A DNA stretch of 64,000 bases from Narthecium ossifragum (GCA_963920575.1 OY986969.1:14338615-14402614); one strand, 5' to 3'; positions 35,156 to 46,029 are shown, numbered from the stretch's first letter. Numbers and translations: made by a program. The notes: generated by a model from the letters alone, not told the origin.

Positions 35156-35624
35156 TTAGGAAATGTAGGTCATAGCATCAGTATTCCAAAATATCAAAGT
35201 CTCATCGCCCGCTCTAGTCACTATAGTCTGAAGGTTAGATCCATAAAAATTCCTCAGAATTCGAGACAGAAATAGTGTTAGGCTATTAGGAAATGTAGGT
35301 CCTAGAATCAACATGTTTACATGTCCATCAGGTGACATTGCAAGGTAAAGTACCCGAAGGGTATGACCAGTCAGAGTCGCTACCTGTTCATTTCATCATT
35401 TTTCTTTCAGTCAATTATCCAAAGTCAACCTTGCTATGATGCTTTTTAATTTGTTGGATTCTTCTAACCATAAATGTGCTATCTACTTATTATATGGTAG
35501 CCATCATGCTATTAATAGCTACCAAATGGTTAGCATGAATGAACGTGTTAGTGGTGCCGACCTGGTTGCCATTTCCACCAGATGCTAGTTCCCGGTCATC
35601 ATGAAACCACTTGAGCACACTTCC
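35156..35624 (-). pseudogene. CCS52/FIZZY-RELATED (CDH1-type) WD40 gene fragment, three exons
   Basis: Three minus-strand exons lie in gene order. Exon A, 35624-35562, reads VLKWFHDDRELASGGNGNQ with CAG before and GT after. Exon B, 35383-35321, reads VATLTGHTLRVLYLAMSPDG with CAG before and a shifted GT after. Exon C, 35227-35156, reads TIVTRAGDETLIFWN then runs to a stop. In the full protein these are WD40 blades of the activator of the anaphase-promoting complex; the exons between A and B are missing. Gly to Arg (TG-A-GD to TR-A-GD) and R-F-W to I-F-W changes show decay. It is captured by Helitron 2. Confidence 0.87.
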
Positions 35625-36589
35625 CTGCTCCGACTCATATGGCGCGAACAAAATCATTCTTATATATATGTTACAGTAAAGAAATTGGCATCTATAAGAG
35701 AAAAAGAAAGTAAGAGGAACAAATAAAGGCAAAGGCAGAGTATAGAGCTAGCTAGATAAGATGTAAAGCTTAAAGAGGATGAAGAAACATATTTAGCATA
35801 TAGAGCCTTTATTTCCATCAGTCAATAGATTCTTTATTTCCTCATATGGCGTGAACAATATGTTCCAGCCTCTATTTCCATCAGTCAATAGATTCTCCAT
35901 CCATTAACAACATCATGCATGATCGATCACTTCTTAGGAAGAGCAAGACAACATACACACACAATTCATTTTCAGCATGTCAATTAAATCACGACTAACA
36001 AATCCAACATCATAATTTCAATCCAACGTTCATGCACTAAGAGTAATTACTGTGTGTTATATCCCTTTAAAAACTGCATCAACAAAAAAAAGCATCCATT
36101 AAGGTACCAAAGGAAGGAGAAAAAGATACAGATCACGGTATGTTCTCATATCAAGGGGAAAAAAGTTAAATAGGAAATATAACACAGGCCTAGATTATCT
36201 TGACAACAAATAGGACAAACAAATTTAGTATCGAATTTGACAAAAAAATTTAGAAGGGAAGCTCTTCACATGCATGTTGCTTAGATTGCAGACATCCCTT
36301 TAGCGATAGAACAGAAGCTGCTAATTCTTGAAGTAGCTCATCCAACTGAATATATTTGCTCCAAGGGTAATAAAATCCAAGCCTTCCATGTCAAGGTTCC
36401 CATTTTGCAAAATTGGCCTAAAACATGAGCAGATCATGGTACCTTAGCTATAGCTATCGGATGTAGAAATAGCCATGAGCAGATACATGAGGAGATCGAT
36501 GATCAAAACCACATAACCAATACTCACCCATAAAAAACAAAAAACCAATCCTTCTCCTCACGTTTCAGCCAAAAAGCAACTATAAACCA

Positions 36590-38833
36590 TGTGAGGACCT
36601 GTCCCTCCATTCCTAGGTCAACCGTCTGGGTCTGGCCCGTGGCTCATTGTGGACCGCAAGGGTAATTTAGTAAATTGCGCCTTGTTGGTTTGTTTCACAC
36701 CCACGTGTGCACACACAGCCTCTGATTGATGATTGTGTTTGACTAGATCCGTTTAGGGGGTTCTTTTGACTTGTGGATCGATCCAAACTAGTGTTGGATC
36801 GATCCAGCCAAGTCTTGGATCGATCCATTTTGGCCTTGGATCGATCCAGGTACTGTAGCAGAGCAGTTGAGCTTGCGAGGACGGCCGTCATGGTCGTCGC
36901 TCTCCGTTGTCAGAGGAGAGACGACTTCCTCTCCTCTCCTTCCCTTTTTCCCCACCTTCCCCGGCCTTGCCCTTCCTTCTTCTTCCTCTTCTCTTCCTCT
37001 CCTCCTTCTCTTCTTCTTCCTTCTTCTTCCATTGTTCTGTATTTCCTCTGTTTTCCTTCCGGGGCAGCCACCTTCTTCTTCTCCGTTCTCCCTCCTCCGG
37101 CCACCGTTTTGGGTGTTCCAAAGCTCATTGGATCCGTGGTGGCGTGAGGAAGATCGCTGGCGTGGTTTGGTTGCTTGGTTAGCCGTCGTTTAGCGGGGAA
37201 TCAGCCGAGGATTAGCGCTGTTCGGTAGGTATTCTACCTACGAGAGTTGTTTATGGGTTTCTCTTAGTCTAGCCGTTAGATCTTGCTGTACTTGTGTTGT
37301 TGGATGCATGTTGCTTAGTATAATCTTTGGTTTAAGTTTCATGAACTTTGGTTAAGATTTTAGTAGGATTTATGCATGTTTTATCTCGGATTTTCCGGTT
37401 TCTGCTGTTCTTGAAGAACAGCCGATTTGCGACGCGTTTTCCGATTGGTACGTGTATTATCTTGGGTTGTGATGAGAATAAGAGTTGTAGATCTCTGAGT
37501 TATCTTTCCATTCCAGCTTATTTCGTATTTTTCCAATGTTTCTACGAATTGTGGTGATTTTTCTCATGGCCTGCAACGAGACTGATCTGAAGCTGGTATG
37601 AAGCTGGTACAAAGCTGTTTGGATCGATCCAAATATTCCGGATCGATCCACTATTTTCTGGATCGATCCAAATGTTCCAAATCGATCCCAAAGCTGTTTA
37701 ATGGGGTTTTGTGGACTATTTTTAGTGGTTTTGATTAGTGTTTTCCCGGTAATCGAACCGTTGGATGTTTCTCGATTTTGGATATGTTGATCCCAGCATG
37801 TAGATCTACTAGAGTCTAAGTTAGATTTTGAATCTGACGTCGTTTGGACGTCGGATCGACGGGGTCAACTAGCTGCTATGTTGAGAATGTTTTGGTGTTT
37901 TAATATAATATTATATGTTCGGATTATAATATTATATTTTACTGTTCTTCGGTTTTCGGGGTTGCTTTCCGTTGCAGGAGTTCGCGGTTGACGGTCGTGG
38001 TACCGTCGTAATGCCGGGACCCGCTGCGGATCGGGCATCAGCGGTTGGTAGTACCGCTGCAGCGATCCTATTGGACTTGTATGCTGCCTTGACATACTGT
38101 TGCATGCCTATTTCCTCTTGCTTGTGTAGGTTCATAGCATGCATTCTTTGTTGCGCATTAGTTGCATGGTTAGGGCGTGGGTGATTTGTGGATCGCCGTC
38201 CCGAGGCTAGAAGCTCGGATTTAGCCCTAGGACCGGGGTTTGGTAGTTAGGACTCGGTTCGAATTGTGGTGTCCAGTCAAACTTGATTATAGGCTTAGAT
38301 GACTCGGATTTAGCTCGGCTGGAAGACCATGATCGTGGGCCTCAGGGACACGTGGTGGGGTTATGGGGCCCCTGTGTACACCCAGGTCTTCCTTGAGGGC
38401 GACACTGTTGCGTTCCCCCTTCCTTCTGTGTGATATAGTGTAGAACCCTACTGAGCTTTATGCTCACTCCTACCCGGGCTGCGTTTTGCAGGTGCATGCG
38501 CCAGCTCTTCTTCAGTAGCCCCTACTAGGCAGGTGTTTGGTGGCGCGGTGGCGTCTGGCGGGGTCTGAGGATCGGTGATCACTTTCTACACTTTTGTTAT
38601 AGTTCGTCTCCTACGGGAGTATGATGTATAAACTGTTGTAACCCCTCTGAGGTTTTTGAATATTATATTATATCTTTTGAGGTTTAAAATTATTGTATTA
38701 TTCAGAGGTGCTTATGAACTGTTTAATAAAACCAGTAAGTTAGAGGGAACCCCTCGCCATTATTTCCGCATTTAGTTAGGTTTCGGTTCGCGTCGCCCGA
38801 CCCGGTTGGGCTTCCGCGGGTCGGGGCGCGACA
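36590..38833 (+). mobile_element. Solo LTR of the Tekay/Del-like family (2244 bp)
   Basis: It starts TGTGAGGACCTGTCCC and ends GGGTCGGGGCGCGACA, with exact 5-bp target duplications AACCA at 36585-36589 and 38834-38838. The same start and end bound the 5' LTR of the chromovirus at 47604-55136 and the solo LTR at 49465-52115. No internal region is present, so it is a solo LTR formed by recombination between LTRs. It sits inside Helitron 2. A strong pyrimidine tract fills 36920-37080. Closest in the window to the LTR at 61735-64000. Confidence 0.93.
36774..36848. repeat. Exact 21-bp-spaced TGGATCGATCCA array
   Basis: The 12-bp palindrome starts at 36774, 36795, 36816 and 36837, exactly 21 bp apart. 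The 9-bp spacers are unrelated to each other: AACTAGTGT, GCCAAGTCT, TTTTGGCCT. A second cluster at 37621, 37640, 37660 and 37679 has 19-20-bp spacing. Conserved palindrome plus variable spacer suggests selection on the palindrome, or conversion among units, rather than simple tandem copying. Confidence 0.9.
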
Positions 38834-38997
38834 AACCATCTCTCATTTCATCAAACAACATGTCTGCAGTAACATGCATAGACAAAAACAACAGAGAGTC
38901 CAAGAAAAGCCTCACATCTCTTCGTGCTACTCCACCACTCTCCTTCCAAAGAAGCCAAATCACCAAACCTTCCTTATATAATAGACTAGTGGATGCC

Positions 38998-39012
38998 CGT
39001 GCCCCTGGCACG
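38998..39012 (-). terminator. Helitron 3' terminal hairpin
   Basis: A 6-bp perfect stem CGTGCC/GGCACG with a 3-base loop, 8 bases from the terminal CTAG. This is the rolling-circle termination signal expected at a Helitron 3' end. Confidence 0.82.
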
Positions 39013-41869
39013 ATTTAAATTTATTCATGTTTTTCAGTTATGTGACCTGGCACGGGCATCCATCAATGAAACTCCCCAGAAGTACGGGGCTAAAATAGTG
39101 ACAGGGGTACGGGTCACACACATTCAACATTAGAATTGTTTAACTGAAAAACATTTATGAACCACCTTCAACCATTTAAGATGCAAGAGCCTTTAGTTAT
39201 TCTGCTATTTCAACTTGGCAAGGGGAGCTGCATGAGATTTTTTGTTCAAGGAGCTACCAATTTCCAACACACCAACAAAGAGACTTAAACAATTTATTTC
39301 TAGCAAGTGAAACGTCAGCAGCAGGATTAGTTGCCTGCCCCGAGGGAATTGATGCTATATATGGACCACCTTCTTCCTCCTAAAGATGGAAAAATTAAAT
39401 AGGGCATGACTGAGAATACTAGCTCAAGAAAGAAGCAAATAATTGCAGAATAATTCTTTCACATGCTCAGAGTTAATGCTTTGATCTTGTAAATGTAGCA
39501 GCAAACTGTATGAATCGATGTAAGGGCTGCATAAACTGCTAGTTAATTGCTAATTGAAAGACATTAAATTGCATAAGAAGGAATCAACTGAAATTAGTAT
39601 TTCCTGACTTCTTTGAAAACAGAATAAACTTTGAAAATTTTGAAAAAGAAATCTATCAATTACAAAAGAAAAATTAGCAAAAGGTTAGTAAAATTTAAAC
39701 GACACAACATTTCTTGAGTGCACATACAGCATACTCTGGATAGTAACTTTGCATCTTAACCCCAAGAAAAACAAATCATGAATTAAGATACCATAATGTC
39801 ATACCAAAATGCATACAAAGTTACACACCATCTCTAGTGACCAATAAAGGGAAAATTCATTTCTTGATAGCATAGATTAATGTCGAACAATTCAATATTT
39901 TCATTGCTAAAAGATATAGCATTCACACCTCGAACAAAAGCACAAAGCTATGGAATCATACAGACCATTTTCAAGAGCAGCAACATCCCATCAAACACCC
40001 CTGACCTCCCTTGGCTCACTCATCGCCATCCTCCAATTTCCAGCACACTGGATCACGCAATCAAACCACTCAATTGACAACAATTTTCCCATTACTTTGT
40101 AACTTCAAATAACCACACACCATACCTGCATGGTCGCAGTCACATTGTGCTTAGGTAACAATGTGACTGCATATTCAAAAATAATTTACTTAGAAAAAGA
40201 TGAAAAAAAAAATGGTTTAGAAAAAGATGTGGTCCATGACTAAGCAACATTACCAGACAGCTATAGCAATATATCCATTTTCATCTGCATTTATTGTCAT
40301 TAATGAGAGCTTTCATGTAATTAGCATCCGTCATGAGTTCTTCGCAGCCGCTGCAAATATAGAGGGAGGAATCAAGAATAAAAAGGAAGAATTAAACTAC
40401 ACATGCAAAGAAGAGTAAGAAAGGATGAATTAAAGAAACAGGTGTTGCGCCATGAGAATGAAATGAATTTATCTATCGCAAAATTGTCAAACAAAATGGA
40501 AGTACCATGCTCTATTTCAAAACATGCCCAAACTGAATGAGTAATAGTAAAGGGCAGGGAACAAAAGAGAAGTGAAACATTACCGAAAATATTCAGTCCA
40601 TGCACAACTACTAAATATGAATAGCTCAGTCAACAGTCAAGAAAGAAGTTTGCATTTCCCATGCTCTATGAAACAGAGTAGAAGATAAAGATGATAGATT
40701 ACTACAATTCATGGTTGTAGTTCATCCATGATAAGAAAGAAATGTAAACAGAGAAATAGTTTTAAAAAATCAAAGTCTAGATACAAAATCTGATCAAATT
40801 AAATGGAGAAACAGTAAGGAAAAATCAAAACAATCAGAGACGTCTAGCAAATCTGATGAAATTAAACAGTGAAACAGTACTGAAAAATGAAAACAATCCG
40901 ATAGAGACAAAAGCCAAGTATAGTTTTCGAAAACTTAATTCTGCAAGAAATTCCTAGCTTAAGTCTGCAAGGAATTCCAATTAAGTATTGTTTAAGTATG
41001 CAAGGAATTCCAATTGAGATTGTGATAAACGATATGAGTATAAATTTAGAATTTAAAGTTTTTGGAAGCGGAAGCTGTTAAGTTAAACTGAATTATAGTT
41101 TCAAGAGTTGTCTATGGACTTAGGCATTAGGCCCATTACAAATGAATAATTGTCATTCATGTCATTGCTGTGGCAATGAATACATAAAGAAAGAGGTAAA
41201 AGGTAGCAAACAATGACCTTGAAGGAACATAACAACTGTAGAAAAAAAGAACAAATAGGCCTCATTGGTGATTAAATGCAGTCAAAAAAGCGAATTTTAA
41301 AGTGAAGGAATTGAAGCAGTTGATTGGCCAATGGATAGGGACCTGAAGTCCGATCAGTGGCGGTGCACGCGACATCAGAGTTGACGTCGTGATGAAAGTT
41401 GGAGCCCGACGACTCCAAATACAGGCTCAAATAGCTGATCTTCAACCTTTCGCTTGTGTGATCATAGAAATTTTCTTCTGCATAATGAGTTTTGTCTTAT
41501 GAATAGCTATATGTAATGTATGGAGAGCAAGAAAGAAAGAGAGTAACATACATAGGAAGTCAATGTACAGGCGACCATCGGAGAAGCCAACGGTTTGACG
41601 ATGAAAGAAATAACAGCCGGCTAGGGGTCCGAGGAAAAGCCAAGGCCAACGGAGAAGCCTCCGGTCTCCGAGTTAGAGTCACCAAAGTCGAACTGTATAC
41701 ATTTGGCATCGAGAAATGAGATTGAAAACAGTAGAAGCACTTGAACAACAGTGACGTTAGCAAAGAACATGCATGTATGGCTTTTATTAAGGCATAGAAA
41801 AGAACATGACAGCTAAGCTATGTAATTATTAGGAATGTGATCATCAAAACCAATGGGCCATCTACTAGA
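39013..41869. other. Helitron 1 interior without recognised genes
   Basis: Mostly AT-rich, intron-like on the minus strand. A minus-strand stretch at 39310-39390 reads GPYIASIPSGQATNPAADVS and is exon-like in composition but not recognised. Likewise 41370-41440 is GC-richer than its surroundings. Either could be a further captured exon. Confidence 0.4.
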
Positions 41870-42601
41870 CCATCTATTAGCTCTATAAAATTGAACCCCT
41901 CCAATGCACTTCTCCATAACCTTAAGCTGCAGAAAACATGGATGCAACGTAAACATCAGATGCTTCCAGTCCTAAGCTTTATAATGGCAACTGTAAAACA
42001 ATAGTTCATACGTGAAATGTTTAATAGCACGTAGTTACAACTCCGAATATGCCATGGAGGAAAAGTTGAAGACCAAGTACTTAAATGAATCAGATACAAA
42101 AGTTCAAAGATGTCAACCTTGTCATGTCCCCTTTGGACGGAGAATCCCATTTGCGTTACAATGTCTTCCATCTTCTCAAACAATTCTTTTGGGGGAAAGT
42201 TCAATGTGAATCTAATTTTCCTTTCAGAAATGTCCTGCCAACGGAAATTGAACAATTGGCATATTATCAAAACAGGGCATAGAACAGCAGAAATCCATGC
42301 CATTTTTCTTCCTAATAAAGAACAGTTGTATAAAAAGGAAATGTCGAGGCCAGGTAGAATAAGGACTTGTATGAATTATGGAGTGGCACTCTGTGATTGC
42401 TATGCTCAGTAGTGTAAAGTGAAAGTAGCTACTGAATTCAACAAATGACTACAGATCTGATTTGTTTTAGCAGTCCATAGATTACTTACAGCTCCTAATT
42501 AAATAGAAAATGAAAAAAGAAATGTAGAATCTTACCTCCTCGTCAAAAAAGCCAGATAGATATAGAGATGTAGACATTCCAATTAGTTGGAAAGCATTCA
42601 T
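41870..42601 (-). pseudogene. CBL-interacting protein kinase (CIPK1/17-like) regulatory-domain exons
   Basis: Minus strand. Exon 1 (42601-42536) reads MNAFQLIGMSTSLYLSGFF then DEE, the NAF/FISL motif that binds CBL calcium sensors, followed by GTAAG. After GGCAG, exon 2 (42234-42118) reads DISERKIRFTLNF, ELFEKMEDIVTQMGFSVQ and ends at GT. A third acceptor (CAG at 41926) opens LKVMEK and then degenerates. Intron positions and phase 0 fit CIPK genes of the intron-rich clade. The kinase domain and the PPI/C-terminus are absent. The exons are captured by Helitron 1 and fused upstream to an ATPC fragment. Confidence 0.88.
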
Positions 42602-43009
42602 GTGGGTGTAAATAGTTCCCTTCTCGCTTCCCTCAGTTGAGGGGGCGTTGGGGTGTGGCCGACGGACAACGGAGAGCTCCCGCTTGAGCTCGGTGGCGTT
42701 ATCGCTGGCATTGCTCATGGCACTCATCCTGGCGACGAGCTCGCTGGCGAGGGACTCCTGGAAGACGAGGAGGATATGGGAGCTGAGGTAGAGGGGGAGG
42801 AGGGCGTCGAGGATCTGGACGGGGTCCTGCTCGAACTGGAGGATCATAGAGAAGGGCGGGGTTGGGGTGCGCATGGCCTCCCTCTCCATCGTCAGCTTGC
42901 CCTCTTTGGTTGTTAGCCGGAACAGCTCGTCCTCCGCTACATCCACGCACACCCCGTTGATGTCGCAGATCTCCCCCTTGGGCGACAACGGTAGCAGCGT
43001 GTTGATCAC
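42482..43009 (-). CDS. Chimeric open frame: ATP synthase gamma C-terminal part joined to CIPK NAF motif (175 codons)
   Basis: Residues 1-115 follow the C-terminal region of the plastid ATP synthase gamma subunit: TLLPLSPKGEICDINGVCVD (with the plastid-specific ICDINGxC regulatory segment), ELFRLTTKEGKLTMER, FEQDPVQILDALLPLYL, then QESLASELVARMSAMSNASD. After ELSVV the family's last ~30 residues are replaced by about 20 residues of new sequence, and the frame enters the CIPK NAF exon (residues 137-158) without a stop. Read through the donor it ends at 42482; if spliced at 42536 it would continue into CIPK exon 2. The flank GGTGGGTTTGGGTTTGGGTG lies upstream. Whether it is expressed is unknown. 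Such fusions are a known outcome of Helitron capture. Confidence 0.72.
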   Translation of the reverse strand: MINTLLPLSPKGEICDINGVCVDVAEDELFRLTTKEGKLTMEREAMRTPTPPFSMILQFEQDPVQILDALLPLYLSSHILLVFQESLASELVARMSAMSNASDNATELKRELSVVRRPHPNAPSTEGSEKGTIYTHMNAFQLIGMSTSLYLSGFFDEEVRFYISFFIFYLIRSCK

Positions 43010-43038
43010 CCAAACCCAAACCCACCAAATAGCGATGC

Positions 43039-44495
43039 TAATAAGTCACTAAATATTCATGGTTCAACCCCTTAACTTAGCTTTGTTATGCTTAGAGTAG
43101 TTGTATTTGATAGCTTGTTAGTTGATTTCATGTGTAATCATGCTTTGAGAAGAAATGCAAGAAATTCGGCTAAAATGACTAAATAAACTGCTTCGTCGAC
43201 CGTCAGTAATATATTCGTCAAATATTTTACAAAGGTTCAAATATTCGGAAACTTTGAGACGTGGTATAAGACTCAGAGTTGAACAACTTTCATGTTGGAC
43301 ACTTTGTGAGATTCCTGATGGATTGATTCCAGTTTGGAAGAAGATCAAGATAGATAGCTGTTGGAAAACTGGTCCGTCGATGCTCAGGAGAATATTCTCC
43401 AAATATTCCACATAAGTCCGAATATTATAAAATCTTCGGGAGAGGACAGAAGACTTCCAAATATACATCTTTCATGTTGAGAAGATTTCCAACTTCCGGA
43501 TGGATTGAACCCAGTCGTGACCAGAAGAGGCTGTCAGAATTAAACTAGGAAATCCGAGTTGCACTAGAGGTCCAACTCAACTTAGCCATAACCCTAATTC
43601 CGGGATTAAGAGTTTTTATTATATAAGGGGGTTATTCCAGCCGAAAATTATCATCTTTTGGACTACTTTTGGAGGAGAAGGCTAGGGTTTTGAAGATGGA
43701 GATCTTTCCGCGGGGATCGACGGCTTCCTTCCCAACACCTATGGATCTCTCCCAGAAGATGAGTAACTAATTCGAAACTTAGGGATATCATGAAACCCTA
43801 GTGTAGCTTTTGATTTTCTTTGGTTTGATTCTTGTAAACTTCTTCTCAATAAGATCTCATAAATATGGTTTTAATGATTAGAGATTTGAGGGAACAGAGT
43901 TCCTTTGAAGTATTTTCAGTCGTATAAGCTTTCTGTGATTGTTTATACAGATTTATGATATGATTTTCATGTGATTTATGGTTTGCTTTTGAGATAGGCT
44001 ATGCTATGCTAGGATAGGTTGTGCCAAGGTCATTAGGAGTAGTATAACTTAAAGTAATCGTAGGATCGAAGACAACCTATGCCAAGAAAGATAGGCTATG
44101 CCGTTAGGAACATAAATCTTATTTTAGGGATTCATATGAGCTTGTAGCCATATGATCCATAATGTTGAGAGAAGTGAACAAGAGGATAACTAGAGAAGAT
44201 TAAAGGTGAAGCTAGGGTGGATTGAGTAATCCCTAGGTAATTCATCACTTGGTTCCAATCCCGATCACTTTACCTGCTTTCTTAGATAATCTTTAGATAA
44301 TTCAACCAACCTTTTGATTACTCCGCTTAGGAATCAGTTTTGAGAATTGATTTTGTTTTTCCTAGTAATTCCCTGTGGTTCGACTCCGGATTTCACCACT
44401 AGTCTACGTAGTAGTATTAGTGATTGAATAAGGATATAAATTTAAGATTTGATTGAGGTTAACAACGTTTTAACGACAACGTTCGCGAGCGATCA
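43039..44495 (+). mobile_element. Solo LTR, Athila/Tat-type (1457 bp)
   Basis: Target duplications GATGC at 43034-43038 and 44496-44500 are exact. The LTR reads TAATAAGTCAC...GAGCGATCA; the other copy starts TGATAAGTCA, so the usual TG has become TA. It gives the full-length reference for the partial LTRs at 91-681, 4502-4990 and 13021-13548. It lies in the flank between two ATPC fragments of Helitron 1. Confidence 0.9.
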
Positions 44496-44626
44496 GATGC
44501 GGCGAGGGAGAGGTGCGGCGGTGGAGGATGGGGTAGAGAGAGAGGCTGCTTGCGAGAGGGGATGGGAGGGAGCGTTGAAGTACCTGGGGCTGGCGGAGTG
44601 GAACCGGTAGAGGGGGCGTTGGGGCG

Positions 44627-44989
44627 TGACCGACGGACAACGGAGAGCTCCCGCTTGAGCTCGGTGGCGTTATCGCTGGCATTGCTCATGGCACTCATCC
44701 TGGTGGCGAGGTCGCTGGCGAGGGACTCCTAGAAGGCAAGGAGGATCTGGGAGCTGAGGTAGAGGGGGAGGAGGGCGTCGAGGATCTGGACGGGGTCCTG
44801 CTCGAAGTGGAGGATCGGGGAGAAGGCCGAGGTCGGGGTGCGCATGGCCTCCCTCTCCACCGTCAGCTTGCCTTCCTTGGTTGTTAGCCGGAATAGCTCG
44901 TCCTCCGCCGCGTCCACGCACACCCCATTGATGTCGCAGATCTACCCCTTGGTCGACAACGGCAACAGCGTGTGGATCACCCAAACCCA
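44627..44989 (-). pseudogene. Second ATP synthase gamma (plastid) C-terminal fragment, two stops
   Basis: Same region as the copy at 42665-43009. It reads HTLLPLSTKG, then TAG in place of GAG, ICDINGVCVDAAEDELFRL, FEQDPVQILDALLPLYL, LLAF, then TAG in place of CAG, ESLAS and RMSAMSNASDNATELKREL. Without the nested LTR the two copies are about 506 bp apart, including their shared GAGAGGTGCGGCGG-rich flank, so the fragment was tandemly duplicated inside Helitron 1. This copy keeps some residues closer to the family (LTVER, SSQIL) than the other one. Confidence 0.87.
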
Positions 44990-45000
44990 AACCCACCAGA

Positions 45001-45468
45001 TAGAGAGGTGCGGCGGCGGAGGATGGGGTGGTGGTGGCGGGATCGGGAGTGGTGGGTTTGGGTTTGGGTGAGGTAGGGTAACGAGGTGTTCGAAAGGAGA
45101 GAGATCAGAGATCGGCGAGAGGGAGTTAGGGTCGGGGAGAGAGATCGGCGAGAGGGAGAGAGAGATGAAGGAGAGGCGGCTGAAGGGGAGATGGCGGAGG
45201 AGGGGGAGGCTGCGGGTGACTGGGGGCGGAGGAGGCGGCGCAGGCGAGCATCGGAGAGAGATCGGCAAGAGGGGGAGAGAGATGAGGGTCGGGGAGAGAG
45301 ATGGGCGAGAGGGAGAGAGAGATGAGGGAGAGGCGGATGAAGGGGAGGTGGCGGAGGCGGGGGAGAGGAGGCATGGGAGAGGAGAGGGGATGGGTGAGGG
45401 GGAGAGGGGACGGGGGAGACTGGAGGAGGGAGAGGGATGGGATGGCTAATCATTCAGTCCCATCCCCC

Positions 45469-45518
<50 letters not shown>

Positions 45519-45729
45519 TGTATTAAAGTTGCTGGTGTGTGTGTTGGGGGGGGGGGAGGGGGGGTTGAGAGGTTGGGCGGGAATTTTGAGCAGGAATCAA
45601 ATTTTGGATGGGAATCTTGAGATTTTAGATGGAATCTGGACCATTGGATGTGTTTGGAGATAAATCCTGACCACTTTTTATGTCTTATAGTTGAGACATT
45701 TCAAAAACCGCCCTTCCTTATATAATAGA
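45001..45729. repeat. GA-rich low-complexity region, (CT)n and G-run near the Helitron 1 5' end
   Basis: Purine-rich repeats of GAGAGAGATCGGCGAGAGG type fill 45070-45440, a (CT)n tract of about 22 units lies at about 45470-45515 and a G-run at 45545-45565. Long open frames here on both strands come from this low complexity and are not genes. The final 30 bases before 45729 form the conserved Helitron 5' end. Confidence 0.8.
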
Positions 45730-46029
45730 TATATCACATTATATGAATAATATATATTATATATATTAAAATATATTCAATAAAGTTATGTAAACATAAA
45801 AATTATGTGGAAATTATTTTAATCACAATAAAGTCATTATATTATTTTAAACTCAATAATATATATATATTATTCATATAATGTTCACATAATGATGCGA
45901 TAAACTTAAATTTTAATATATATTAAAATATTAAAAATTATATATATATATTAAAATATTATATATATTATTCATATAATGTTATATATATTATTCATAT
46001 AATATAAATTAAAATTTTAACATATATAT
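45730..46029. other. AT-rich right flank of the Helitron insertion
   Basis: Runs of TATATA, TTAATATATATTAAAATATT and ATTATTCATATAATGTT resemble 32100-32257 left of Helitron 2. No coding is supported. Confidence 0.7.

Larger units (their letters stand above)
32258..38985 (-). mobile_element. Non-autonomous Helitron 2 (left), minus strand, gene fragments and a nested solo LTR
   Basis: The minus strand starts TCTATTATATAAGGAAGG at 38985 and ends ...GGCACGGGCATTTACTAG at 32258 followed by T: a Helitron TC start and CTAG end. A hairpin with one mismatched pair (CCGTG..CATGG) precedes the end. No Rep/helicase is present. Net of the solo LTR and one target copy it is about 4.5 kb. It carries CCS52/FZR and PolI exon fragments, all on the minus strand. 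Its 5' end touches the 3' end of Helitron 1 with no spacer. Confidence 0.8.
38986..45729 (-). mobile_element. Non-autonomous Helitron 1 (right), minus strand, captured ATPC and CIPK fragments
   Basis: The minus strand begins TCTATTATATAAGGAAGG at 45729 after an A and ends ...GGGCATCCACTAG at 38986. Eight bases before the end is a perfect hairpin, CGTGCC-AGG-GGCACG (38998-39012). The next base is the T that opens Helitron 2, so the two elements share the A/T-type junction. No Rep/helicase is found. Its 5' 18 bases equal those of Helitron 2, so both belong to one family. Net length without the nested LTR is about 5.3 kb. Confidence 0.85.

Noticed and set aside
36774..36848. CRISPR array (repeat plus variable spacer)
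   Set aside because: Repeats are 10-12-bp palindromes with about 9-bp spacers inside a plant LTR; CRISPR repeats and spacers are longer, and no cas gene is near.
36667..37193. Open frames reading LDRS or MDRS repeats and serine-rich stretches in the LTR
   Set aside because: The LDRS repeats are translations of the 21-bp palindrome array, and the rest is the pyrimidine tract of the LTR.
42653..42916. Plus-strand frame rich in Glu/Gly opposite the ATPC fragment
   Set aside because: Shadow of the minus-strand gamma-subunit coding; no independent evidence.
44977..45453. Minus-strand serine/proline-rich frame (158 codons) and its overlapping arginine/glycine-rich plus-strand frames
   Set aside because: Product of the GA/CT low-complexity tract; open in several frames at once and without known domains.
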